Assembly (NCBI GenBank): GCA_964058845.1
Contig: CAXKVR010000003.1
Location: 1-64,000 of the forward strand
Direction of reading: 5' to 3'
Source: Carex sylvatica
Taxonomy: Eukaryota > Streptophyta > Magnoliopsida > Poales > Cyperaceae
DNA: 64,000 bases
Positions within the stretch are counted from its first letter, which is position 1. Each line of letters begins with the position of its first letter. This document shows positions 11,630 through 23,409 of the stretch, piece after piece. The translations under genes were made by a program, and so were the position numbers. Under the pieces are notes generated by a model. It was not told the DNA's origin. It made no database searches and saw nothing but the letters and a program-made list of their open reading frames with translations.

Positions 11630-12040
11630 GACTAATATGCTTTCGGAAGCATATGGACCGAAGTGCTTACGGTCCAAATTTAAAATTTCAAAACTTAAAA
11701 AGTCGATCAGAACCGTTCATCTTGTTCTCCATATTAATATGTGCTTGGAGACCAAATTTTACATTTTTCTGATTTTTTTTTACTATTTATTAAGCCACTT
11801 TAAAAATCGTTGATTCAATGGTGGCACTGTTTTGTTAAGCCACCGTTGGATTAGTAATTTTCAAAGTGGCTAAAAAAAATTCAAAAAAAATATAAAATTT
11901 GGTCTCCAAGCACATATTAATATGGAGAACAAGATGAACGGTTCAGATCGACTTTTTTTTATTTTAAAATTTTAAATTTAGACCGTGTATATTTCGGTCC
12001 ATATACTTTCAAAAACACATTAGTCACTCTCTCTGTATAT
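11630..12040. mobile_element. Foldback element family E, unit 5
   Basis: It begins ACTAATATGCTTTCGGAAGC. Arms match units 1 and 4, but the centre is shortened and the right arm has lost the ACTATTTATTAAG block, so this unit is partly decayed. Confidence 0.75.
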
Positions 12041-12270
12041 TATATATTAGACTATTTACGTGTCCATTAACAAACATATAAATTAACTTTTATTATTTAA
12101 TTTTATCTTTGAAAATTCACTGTCGACATTGTCAAAATAACCAATGTCACGTGATCCCTCATTTTGATTAATTATCTCGCTCAAATAAAAAAAATTCACA
12201 CCATTTATATCAAAGTTAGTGCCAATAGCTATTTTCATTATCAAAGTGACCTCAATTTAATTGAATCAAT
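12041..12270. other. Short intergenic stretch
   Basis: Nothing recognised between the foldback array and the Copia-type LTR. Confidence 0.4.
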
Positions 12271-15200
12271 AACAAATTTCTTTTACGCCACCACTAATTA
12301 CTCTAAAAATTGAAAATAATTATAATTAAAAATAAATAGAAGAGTTTAGAGAAATTTAACACGCAGAATGATAACGGAGTTTGGCAAAACAAAGGCCTAC
12401 GTCTCCGAAGCTTCGCAACCTCTTCTAGGTACGCCTTTCTATTACCCAATACAAAAGGATTACAACTTGTAAACCGTTAAGCTCTTACAATCTAAGTGGA
12501 AAGTCAATCGGCCAACTTGAAATGAGAACCGGCAAGCCCTTACAATCAATGGAAGTCACATGGCCTACTAGAGATGAGAACAAGGTCTCTAAGTTTAAGC
12601 TACTCAAGAGAAACACTCAATATATCACCCTAACCTAATCTAACTTGAGATTAGTGAAGTGGATTTGAGTTTTTTTGAGGTATTTTGAAGTTTTAAGCTC
12701 TCACAACAATGAAGTAACTAAAGCTCTCAGAAAATCGCGTTTTAAAAGTTTAGGATCGGCTAAGATATTTTGAGAAAAAAGCTCAAAACTCTATTTATAG
12801 AGACATCTCAAGAATGAGCTAAGTGAGCTAAAACGTTACCAACGTTTTAGTTTAAAATGCGATTTAGAGTTCAATTTTCTGACAGCTCAGCTAATCGATC
12901 AAAACGTTACCAACGATTGTATAATGTTTCTCTAACGTTTTGCACTGGAAAATGTTGATAAAAAAATAGAAATTTTTGAAGCTCATATTTAATTAAAACG
13001 TTACAACGATAATTTAAGTAAATCGTTGTAACTATTGACAAACGTTACAAAGTTTGTTTCTTGAATTTTGAATTTTGATACAGCTGTACTTAACGCTCTG
13101 ACATTCTTAAAACGTTATAACGTTTGTAAAACGTTGCAATGTTTTAAGTTGATTATGTATAGCTGTGCTTCAGCAGTTCTGATATTTCTAAAACGTTACA
13201 ACGTTTTGCAAAAACGTTACAACGTTTTAAGTTATTTCTGAGTTTGATCAAACTATTTCTTCAGCATTTCAAACAGGCCTAAAACGTTACCAACGTTTTA
13301 TCCCTGTTTAAACAGCCTCTGATAGGGCTAAATTATATACACATTCAATCTAGTTTTTATCATGAAATAGTACCAAATATCTTGTATTTTGAATATAAAG
13401 AGAATAGAATACACCTAGAATCAAGTTACTGCGTTTGTTTGGTTTTAATTTGTAGGAAATGAAGAAAAATGCCCGGTGCGGACGCACAGATTATGATATG
13501 GCCGTATTAAGTACTTAGATGGATTTCTGGATGCGCGCCAAATTGAAAAATGTATAACGAGTTGTGCATCAAAATCTGTGCAGATGCACAAATATCTATG
13601 CGGCCACACTCTGGTCGTACAGAAAGAAAAACTAAGCCCAGTGCGGACGCACTGTAGCAGTCAGCCAAAAATGGAGTCTGAACTTAAAATAGCCATAGAT
13701 TTTGACTCGTAACTCCATTTTGGGCGTATGACCACTTTTTGAAAAACTAACGAGAAAATCTACAACTTGAGAAACTAAAAATAGAAATTTAGGAGCATCA
13801 CAGACAGCCTAAGACTGTGTTTACGATGCATTTTTCTATTTTTGGAACTGTTTGCCACGTTTCAAGGACCTAAAATTAGACATGCCATTCTAAGAATCAT
13901 GTAAAGATAGCACCCACTAACCCCACATTCTAGGTTCTAAATTGAGCTAAATTTTAGCTTTAAAAGGGGGAAGATCTTTCCCATTCAAGGCACTTCTCTT
14001 CGGAGAGGCATCTCTCTTCGGATAGACATCTCTTCGCAAAGATCAATCTCATCTCTCAAAATCTCTTCTCCACCAATACTTAGCGTAAAATTCTACAATC
14101 AAGAAAGCAATTCAAGGAGGAAAAAGAAGAATATTTCAAGAAGGCAAGAATAATAATTCTTCATCTAGAGAAGGGTGTAATCTATTTCTCTATTTAATTT
14201 CTCTTTATTTTATGCCAATCTTTTGTAATAAATTCTCCATGAGAGGCTAGTTTTCTCTCTAGGGGTTTAGGTCAATGCATGAACTTGTTTAATTTTATCT
14301 TATTCGATTATTTATTTTTATTATGATTATTTTATGGGATTTGATGCTAATTTCTAAGATTTATCATTTGTGTTAATTACATAATTAGTACTTAAAATCG
14401 ATGTAGTTTGGCTTTGGATTCGAAAGAACCAAAGTAGTTAGGACGAGAGGAGAGTACCAAATTATGAATGCAAATACCTTAGGTTTGGATTAAGATCTAA
14501 CCAATAAGCCGGAACTACAGAAATTAGAGTTAGAAACTTAGTGAATGACGTAACTGTAAAGTCAAATCCTTATTAGAACATCTCAAATTAAATCAGATAT
14601 TGGTATGAATGACGTAACTGTGAAGTACCAATATTCGAGGAGATGAGAGACTAACAAGAGCTTATAGTCTAGGTAGTTAGGATGAATGACGTAACTATGA
14701 AGTCCGAATTACTTAGGCACGTTATTAATTCACGAAAGTGACCCTTAATGACATATTAGGTTAGAAACCTCATCAAATCATACATGAATTTAAACAAATA
14801 CCGAATAGATAGGATTAACAAGGGATTGTAGACCGAATACCCTTAGATCTCCTTAACTTGAAAGCAAACCAATCTTTACTTTCTTTATTTTATTTGCATC
14901 TATTGTTTATAATTCCTTATTCTCGAGTATTGAACCCAACTTATGATTACTTAAACAAATCTCCCATATTTTATTTTATTGCACTTACTTCTTTTTATTT
15001 TTCTGAAGTTAATTAATAGAGTCAAGAGCTAGTAATTATCCATATTCTCTGTGGATCGATACTTAAAATACTACATTGATAGGTTGTGTGCTTACAACAA
15101 ATATTTCTTTGGGTATTAAGGATAATAAATTTAAAGGCAAAAAGAGTATAAACCAAGCACAATTTCGTATATCAAAAATACTCAACAACCTCAAACTTAC

Positions 15201-15404
15201 TTTATCAAGTTTCTGATTTTACAATTCGAATTCTTGATAAGTGTCTTCATGATTTCTTCAGTCCAAGTATTCCATAATGCAATTCCATTTGACTTGAACC
15301 TATATCTTTCAAAAATATAAAAAATTATAAAATTCAATAATTGTATATTTTTGCAAATTAGTCAAATAGATGAAAAATATTATTACTCGAACAACAATTT
15401 CATC
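12271..15404 (-). mobile_element. Copia-type solo LTR, minus orientation, split by a gypsy LTR
   Basis: The low-coordinate part (12271-13319) is the inverse complement of the LTR at 26343-27589. Shared words include CACCACTAATTACTC, GGCCTACGTCTCCG, CAACCTCTTCTAGG, and repeated AACGTTACAACGTTTT-type motifs. The LTR resumes after 15187 with CTTGATAAGTGTCTTCATG, GACTTGAACCTATAT and GCAAATTAGTCAAATAGA, again inverse to the start of that LTR. No internal domain is present, so this is a solo LTR or a truncated end. It is older than the element at 26-30 kb, judged by mismatches. Confidence 0.7.
13320..15187 (+). mobile_element. Ty3/gypsy-type solo LTR nested in the Copia-type LTR
   Basis: It starts TGATAGGGC. 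I place the end at CAACA (15187) because the flanks are then GCCTC (13315-13319) and ACCTC (15188-15192), a 5-bp duplication with one mismatch. An end at 15174 (TATCA) would instead pair with the initial TGATA, so the boundary is uncertain by 13 bases. The text TCTCTGTGGATCGATAC near 15050 and CATGAGAGGCTAGTTTTC near 14238 resembles Athila/Tat-type LTRs. It contains GTGCGGACGCAC motifs and three GAATGACGTAACTG repeats. No internal region follows. Confidence 0.65.
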
Positions 15405-15419
15405 CAAGAATAGCCAACT

Positions 15420-15761
15420 AAATTTTTTTTAAACCATAAATAAAAAATAATATTTTACCAAACCAATTTGATTGTTTTGATTTTTACATAAACCATAAGA
15501 ACCGAAATGCAATTTCAGTCCAATTTTTTTTTTTTTTGGGACCGAACTGTCATTTCGGTTCGAGGTATTTTCACAAGTTTTACCATTATTTTTTTATCGA
15601 AATCTGTGAAAATGGCTCAAACCGAAATGCCATTTCGATCCCCAAAAATAAAAATTCGGACCGAAATGACATTTCAGCTCTTATAATTTTTATAAAAACC
15701 AAAACAATTAAGTTGATTTGATAAAATATTATTTTTTATTGATGGTTTTAAAAAAAAATTC
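15420..15761. mobile_element. Mutator-type MITE family D, copy 1
   Basis: Ends AAATTTTTTTTAAACCAT and ATGGTTTTAAAAAAAAATTC are inverted, extending over about 40 bp. The exact 9-mer TAGCCAACT flanks it (15411-15419 and 15762-15770). The interior holds several small palindromes of the form ACCGAAATG-CATTTCGGT. A 9-bp duplication is typical of Mutator-like elements. It is 342 bp and non-coding. Confidence 0.85.
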
Positions 15762-15770
15762 TAGCCAACT

Positions 15771-16860
15771 TAACATATATAGCTAACTTAACATATAAAA
15801 AAGCACTGCATTTTCCACATACTAGCACGTCCTTGTCATTGAATTCAGATCCAGTCAACGGATTTCACCTACGGTTATCTCCAAAAAGAAAAAAAAGTCA
15901 ACAGATTTCATCCGAGAATAGCCAACTTTAGATTTTAAAGAATACTGTATTTTCCACAAACTAGCACGTCCTTACCATTGAATTCAGATCCAGTCATGTA
16001 CCTAGCATTAGCATGGTAGAATGAGATTTGTACCGTTTAGTTTAATATGATATGAATCTCAAATATTCTGCACATATAAGGTTAGGGTTGTCGTTGAGTC
16101 AAGTTGTACAACAATGCAAGTTATTTTTTTTGACAACATATCTCCTTCTATTAATTTTTTTAAAACTACAACTAGAAAGAGGTTGCAAGCTTTTGGTCAT
16201 GTTTGATTGTGGAGTAAACCTCTTGCTCTATATTTATGTCGTTAAATAAAAAATAAAATAAAATAAATAAAATGGAATAAGAGATCAGTTAATATGAAGT
16301 TGCTTCATTTATGCAGATGAATTAACTTTATCCACACTTATTTCATTTGTACTAAACCTGCAAGGTCCATTTTTATAGGTAAAGATTTATTTTCTAATAT
16401 CTTAGTCCTCTAAATAAATTAATTTAAACAATGATTCATATTACCAAACAAAGTGAAAAGTAATATGGAGTAAGCAATTTAATCCTCATTAATTTTACTC
16501 TACAACCAAATATGAGACTAGATGAACTATTCTACTAGAAGTATGTCTCATGAAAAAAAAGGAAAAATAAATAAATAAATAGCCTTATTAGTAGAGAGAG
16601 AGAGGATGCATTTGGGCAAGAGAAAGCAAGAGTAAGTGAAAAAAAAAATTACGAGGGGAGAGAACGATGAACTTGTCAAAGCTTCTATGGAAAATGTAAA
16701 AGAAAAGAATAAAAATTATTACAAGTGCCTAAGTTGAACACAAAACAACAGTGTCGAACTATTTATAAAATATGTGGGAACTAGTAATTGAAATTTTGTA
16801 TAGAAGTATTGAGGTCACATTCAAGGTACTTCCAATATATTTGTCTAAAATAAATATACA
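15771..16860. other. Intergenic with a local duplication
   Basis: ACTGCATTTTCCACATACTA... (from about 15804) recurs as ACTGTATTTTCCACAAACTA... (from about 15945), each followed by AGCACGTCCTT and GAATTCAGATCCAGTCA. The rest is AT-rich with no gene seen. Confidence 0.5.
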
Positions 16861-17160
16861 GAGTCTGATTATTATAATATTGATCTTATTTCAAATTTAT
16901 TCAGTATGAAATCAAGTGGTAAAAAAATTATAATAAATGAGTACATTAAAATTAACTTAAAAATCTTCAATATTGACTGCTTAATTTCATGCGAAATGAA
17001 TTTTCAAATTTATAAATTCTGCATGCAAAATTGCAAATACAAGTTAATCAGTGTGAACAGTTTGAATTATTTGTTTGAAGTCTATTTGATGAATTTTAAA
17101 ATCAAGAGTCACTATGATTTAAATAAAACTAGTATGATAGTAGCCATACTCTACAAATAT
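16861..17160. mobile_element. MITE family C, degenerate copy
   Basis: It starts GAGTCTGATTATTATAA, as does the element at 3027, and contains the same GTGAACAGTTTGAATTATTT... right arm. The right terminus ACTAGTATGATAG is recognisable. Short ORFs across it are not genes. Confidence 0.45.
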
Positions 17161-17206
17161 AGCATACTATTGTGGTAATTCTAAAAAAAGAATCGTGCCA
17201 ATATCT

Positions 17207-17523
17207 GGAAAAAAAATTATAAATCATAATTAGAAAAAAGTTTTTTATGAAACTAACATGATTACTTCTTTTTTTAACAAAAATCATAAGAACCAAAATG
17301 CCATTTTGGTATAGAAAAAAAAAAAATTTTTGGAACCGAAATAGCAATTCAATCTCAGGTATTTTTATAAGTTTTCAACGTATTTTTTTCTCGAAATATA
17401 TGAAAATGGTTGGGACCGAAATGACAATTTGATTCCAAAAAAAATAAAAAATAAAGGACCGAAATGTGCTGAGAGTCCACATCTAAAAATCATTTTTTCT
17501 AATTATGGTTTATAAAAAAAATT
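17207..17523. mobile_element. Mutator-type MITE family D, copy 2
   Basis: The exact 9-mer CCAATATCT flanks it at 17198-17206 and 17524-17532. Ends are GGAAAAAAAATTATAAATCA and ATTATGGTTTATAAAAAAAA. Internal ACCAAAATGCCATTTTGGT-type palindromes match copy 1. Confidence 0.85.
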
Positions 17524-17532
17524 CCAATATCT

Positions 17533-18175
17533 ACCTCTGAGAGTCCACATCTATATTTTTCTATGATTCTATCTGTATATTAAACATATTGCTTCTGTGA
17601 AAGAACTGCTTTATGACATTTCTTCTTTCGAAAAATTGACCAAGATACTGCATTAGGACAATATTTGAATTAAAACTGATACAACTCTAGTCTCCTATTT
17701 AACTACCACATGTAACCTCTCTTCTCCAGAGCTAACTAGCAGTCTACCACATTAGGTAACAGCCACACAACAACTCCACACAGCAACTGTGTTTATGTGA
17801 CCATTAAGATCTAATTTTGGGGTAAAGCTAATCAGTCAAGCTGTTAAAGTTAATTAAGTCAAAAGTTACTGATTAGACCGAGGACCTTAAAAATAATATT
17901 TAGGAGAATAAAGGCTTCAAGAGCACAAGATTGTTTCTAGAAAAGAAGAAGTGAAGAACAGATTGTAAACAGTCTTTTATTACATTTACCCAAAACAAGA
18001 TTTTAAATTCCTAAAATTTAATGCCACCATTCAACAACAACAACACATATTTACAAAGTAAACCTCTACTTTTTGGAATATCAACCAAACATAAACATAC
18101 AAGTGTATGCACGCAGGAACAGCGCCTAAACAGCAATGATTCAATCAACTAAACAAATGCATTGCTTGCTCCAAA
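17533..18175. other. Intergenic and LEC14B 3' flank
   Basis: No coding sequence seen. The part next to 18175 is the expected 3' UTR of the minus-strand WD40 gene. Confidence 0.4.
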
Positions 18176-21100
18176 TCAATTAACTTCCATCTCATCTTCA
18201 TAAGAGTTACCCCCAAACTCCCATCTGGCAACCAACCCATCCCAAGAACAGTTGACGAGGGTCGGGTAGTAAGGATGCCAGCTACAGTCTCTTACAGCAG
18301 CTGGACTTGTTTCGAAGTCTAATTTTGCAACTTGAGCTCCTGTAACCTGAGTAGCAAACAAATTTGCATATCATATCATTTTATGTGTGTGTCTGTGTAG
18401 AGAGAGAAGGACACAGAGGGAGGGAGGGAAAGAGAGTGAGAGAGCATACCACATCATAAATATAAACGCAAGAATCATGCGATCCAGTATATATGTACCT
18501 CTTTCCGGTGCTGAATCAAGAGAAGAAGGTACATGAGTTTTCAATGTACCCATTGTGAAAAGAAATATTGAAACAAAAATTAAAGACAAGAAAGTTTGCA
18601 AAATGACCCTATGCTATTTAGTAATTGCCACAAAGCTCAGGGTGCTAAGTTATAAAATTTCCGAAATGAAAATTGCAATCAAGCCCTTCGCTGTTTTTTT
18701 TTTTTTCTTGTCAGAACATTTTACAAATTTTCCCCAAAAACTATAACAAAGTCTCTATAAGAGATCATTACAGAAATATTCTTGAGCATCAGAACTCCCA
18801 AGTTCTAATTGATAGTAATTTCTCACAGGAATTGTAGATCTGCTTTGGATTTTTGGATTGAAAACTATAACTGATTGTTTGTTTTACGAAGACCCTGAAA
18901 AATGAAATTAAACCTAAACTGCATTGTTGGTGTCTGTACATTTATTGAGGACACTACAAGGAAAAAAAGAATGTATATCAAAATAAAAAAAAGGTGATGA
19001 ATGCTTTTGATCAGAACTGATGAAATTTTTTATTTCATTGTCCTATGTATACACAAGTGATTAATTTATAACAGGAATTCAAATGCAAGCAAGGGTATTT
19101 CTATCATGTTCTATTCTATGCATGATGCAACAAGAACATAAAGATCCACTCCACTATTTAGAAAGAAATACGAACACATGATATACAAAAAAAAAATTAT
19201 GTATTCAAAGTTTTCCGATACCTATATTCAGGTGAAAAGTAGCAGCGTATAAGTGTACGTAGAACTGCATGACCTCTATATGTAGCTAGTGATTGGTCAT
19301 ATGGATGTCTATGAAACTTCTGCTGTCGTGGGTATTGCGTGTATCTGTAATCCCAATTTGAATAACTAATTCTGGAACTGCACGAGAGAAATGTAGTACT
19401 AATTATAGTATTAATATAAGAGGAAATGATTTATCAGTAATATATACTGCCAATGCATCAGCAAAACACTCCTACATCATTTGAGGATTTTTATATTATT
19501 TTGACTTCTGATTAGTGATTACCAGCTTGGTGGATTTTTCAGGCATTGAGAATGGCATAATTTCTTGCTCACCTCCTTAACCTAAGAAATCTCATACTCA
19601 TCCCTCCAAAACAAAATATTATATATGTTTCTCTGATTTTGATCCTTCCAAAACATGCTCATAAAGGCAATCCCCATTAGATTTTGGAACTTTATTCTTT
19701 TTCCTATTTCTCCACCTCATTTCTAGTACAATTTCCCCACTCCATTATACAATTAAACAAAATGACAATTAAGTATTAACACTTAAATAAACTATTTGTT
19801 TTTTCCTTTTAGGTATTGCATACTCAATGTGGTTTTAATTTAAACTTCACATGCACATTCTAACCAGCATGATATGGATTTAACAAAAATTAAGCATGGT
19901 ATATGTAAACACAACTAATGGATGTGGATGAACATCATTGAAAAAATTTATCTTTAGAGAGCTCCACATGAAATTTTTAGTTTTTTGAAGGGTTCAAGAT
20001 AATTTACATTTAACTGCAGGAAAGACAATCAAGGGATTTACTATCGAATTTATCTTTAGAGAGGTCCACATGAAATTTTTAGTTTTTTGAAGGGTTCAAG
20101 ATAATTTACATTTAACTGCAGGAAAGACAATCAAGGGATTTACTATCTCATTTGATGCCTCACTAAGACGTAAATCCATCTGCATAGCCAAAAGGGAACA
20201 TAAAGGAAATTTAGCTAACTGCCAATAATAGAACTTATTACATACCGTTCAGTACTGGACATTTTTCTAATATCCCATAATTTAAGGGTTTGATCTTTTC
20301 CATTTGAAATGAAGTAGCGGCCATCTCCACGGCTATCAATGCATGTAATGCCTTCCAAATGACCAATCAGAACCCCTGCCACTTGTCCTTGGTTAAGACA
20401 ACGCCTATCCCAGACCTAACAACAAAATCATCACATCATATTTGTAGCCAGTAAATATCTTAAAAAGGTAATGCTTGGACATATCAGCATTGTTACCTTG
20501 CATAGACTATCATCGCTTCCGGAAAATATTAGATGACTTGTCTCGTCAGCAAATGCCACTGTATTCACATCAGCCTAGCAATAAGAATTTTAAATTGATT
20601 GAAAAGGAAAATGTAATGGCAGCATACCCAACACAGTCCAATTTTGTTGGTTGCTTTTTGTTTTTGTCTTGTGTTCTTTTGACTTGAGGTGCTTCAAAAG
20701 AATTAAATACACAGCAACCAGGATCAAATACTAAAATTAGTGTTTCCACAAATGTGGTAACAAACTGACTTCCACAAAAGAATTTAAGAAATATGCATGT
20801 ACTTTTTCTTTCCTTTAACTATTTCATATAAACAAAAGAATCTTTCCACAGTTTTGCTAACTGGTTCCTTTTGCAAATACAATTAGCAGAATTTGAAAAT
20901 AGCTCATTTAGCAAAAACATCATATGCTGAACATCATAGCAGCACTCCAAAATTAGATTTCACAGAAGTTCTCAGAGATTGCTTTCACAAATCCTGTCAT
21001 GAATGATAAAATTACGATTTTCTGGGATCTGAGATTTCCACTAGAGAAAAGATCCATATCAGCAACACAGAAAAGAGTATCATGCAATTTTCCTTACATA

Positions 21101-23409
21101 TAAGCTACAGCCTACAGCTGATGATTCAGTATGGAGTACGGACCAACAATTGTTTTGTTCTACGCATTTAACTCTTACTTCTACATACCGTATGAGCTTC
21201 CAAGCGCAAGGACACTTTATTGGCATGGATGTCATACACATATATTGAATCGTCATTGCTACCTGCAAGAACTTCTCGTCCGTCAGATGAAAACTTGACA
21301 GAGAATATTCCAAAGGCATATACCACGTCTTCATGCGCAGAAAAATCTAACGCCTCATGAATATCCTGATAAAAGAAATTGTTAACTACTAATCATCCTC
21401 CAGGTATTCGTTATTACAGGTATATTTCTGTACTTCTGTATATGGCCACAAAGCATCAAATATCATGCATACGCATGCAAAATATCACATGTAACCCTTG
21501 TAACATGAAAAATATCTTACATACCCCTTCCTAGCCTAATTTCTATAGAAGCACCACAGTTAAACATGTGAGGCTTCATTCTTTGTAATTCTAATGGATG
21601 ATATTACCTGTGTTTCGTAAGGATATGCATGAAGTTTCTTATTTTTAAAGGGTATTTGGAAGCACCACAATTAAACATGTGAGGTTTCATTCTTTGTAAT
21701 TCTAATGGATATTTTTAAGGATATGCATGAAGTTTCTTATTTGAAAGGGTGTTTGGACTATTTACATTTTCAGGGTGTATGTGAATAAAAAAAGCAAATA
21801 AGAGGACAGAGAGCATACAGTAATATTAGCATGTGATTCTCTTGCTGCCGAGCCTATGTTGACAAGATTAACAATTGGCGACATGCTAGAATATACCTAT
21901 AATTTGAGAAAATAGTCAAACACAGTTTGTTATACATTAACTTGCTAATAAAGAAAGCAATTCACATCATGGCTCTTGCAAACAAAACGACTCTTTTGAG
22001 ATGCTTTCTAATTATTGGTGGTCATTAGGAAAAACAAATGATCAATAAAGTTTGTATCCTTTGATTCCTTATGTTCCATTCATCATCCCTCATTCTTTCT
22101 ACAAACCTATTCCTGGTGACTTTTTGATAATAAAATTGAAACAAAATGGTATCATGCAATACGCACTTACTAGAAACCGTTGATCAGGAGATAATGAAGT
22201 GTCAGTAATAGTCCATCTCATGCTCCTCGCAATTATATCTTTATGCACTTTCCAATCATGCTCGACATCATATATTCTAATATGGCTTCCCTGATTAATG
22301 AATGTACATAAGTTGAATTGTATTTCACAGAATTGGAAGAAGGGCATATATATTTTCTCTTCTCTTCTTTAAAGTTATCACCCAACGGTTTACTTATTTG
22401 TTGTAAGTACCCTTGACATTTCTATAGAGTATTCAACATCTACAATGTATTTGTTCAAATGTAGACACTCTCTATCAACAAAAATAAGAAAGTCAAGCAA
22501 AAATGACCAAGTCCTTGCAAACTTGTGTCATATTGACCCAATCTAATCTATACAGAAAAGTTCATATAAACTTAAAATCCAAATATTTAACATTGATTTG
22601 TTTGATTTTGGTTCAATATATGTGCTGAAATCAAAGCGTGTTCCCAATCAGAGGAACAATTATCAACATTTAATGAATAAAAACTATATACTCAGACTAA
22701 GCTAATGTTTGATGCTAGTAGTATAGTTCTCAGAAATTTAGGAGAGAAGCAATGATGGATCTTATTTGCATAGTGGTTGCATGTCTCTAAATACGTAGGT
22801 TATAACTGCAATGCTGAAAACTGAATTATTAATTTTTCGTTGGATTTATTCAGGGTACTTTCCATTTAGTAATTTATATGAGTTTTTAATCTTTCTTTCA
22901 TGTAGGTTCTGTGTTATTCATATGGTTCCAAAGACTCAGGACCATCTTCAAATGGGTAAAATGTTGGGTGGTACTTACAAAAATATCCCAAAAAACAAAA
23001 ACATAACTGCATGGCATACCTGGAAAGCTGTAATCAAAAGGGATCCATCATCAGAGAACCGAGAAACGTAAGCACGTGTACTCTGCTTGTCAATTATGTG
23101 TGGGCCATCAACCGGCAAACACCGTCCAAGAACACATGAGCTATCAGCTTTTGAGAAGCCCCCGTTTTTACCAGAATAAATTTCTCTCCCAGACAACATC
23201 CTGAACGTTGATATATTATTTTTCCTGGATCTGGTGGCCTTGCAGAGGCCTTCACTGGGCCTTGATCTGAGCATGGTTGTGTGAAAAATCTCATTGTCTA
23301 GCTGAAACATTTCTTGATCCATGTACGATGCTTGGTTCTGACTAGCTTGTGCTTGCTTGCTTCTTTCATTATCTATTGTCAGCTTGCTAATATTATATCC
23401 CATTTGCAT
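18176..23409 (-). CDS. LEC14B: LEC14B / DCAF11-type WD40 repeat protein, nine coding exons
   Basis: Coding exons in transcript order: 23409-23020, 22290-22171, 21896-21819, 21365-21189, 20574-20497, 20415-20246, 19365-19222, 18510-18450, 18346-18176. All have GT-AG borders and compatible phases, giving 462 aa. A polar N-terminus (about 65 residues) precedes the WD40 propeller. Clear blades include [81 protein letters not shown] and [23 protein letters not shown] (after SLCKV) and WDIR fit the WDxR box of DDB1-binding proteins, so it probably acts as a CUL4-DDB1 ubiquitin-ligase receptor, like animal DCAF11/WDR23. The substrate is unknown. NWDYR...YP in the 19365 exon is conserved in the family and decides the acceptor there. 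A second ATG at 23403 (MGYNISKL) is closer to the usual start. Confidence 0.9.
19945..20147. repeat. 102-bp tandem duplication in a LEC14B intron
   Basis: Positions 19945-20045 repeat at 20047-20147 with an offset of 102 and essentially one difference (GAGCTCC versus GAGGTCC). The near-identity indicates a recent event. Confidence 0.95.
21547..21757. repeat. Imperfect tandem duplication in a LEC14B intron
   Basis: AGCACCACAGTTAAACATGT and AGCACCACAATTAAACATGT start two units about 110 bp apart. Both continue through TTTGTAATTCTAATGGAT and GGATATGCATGAAGTTTC, and the second unit is shortened by a small deletion. Confidence 0.85.

Noticed and set aside
9778..12040. CRISPR-like or satellite array
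   Set aside because: Units are about 400-bp inverted-repeat foldbacks with differing ends, not short direct repeats with unique spacers.
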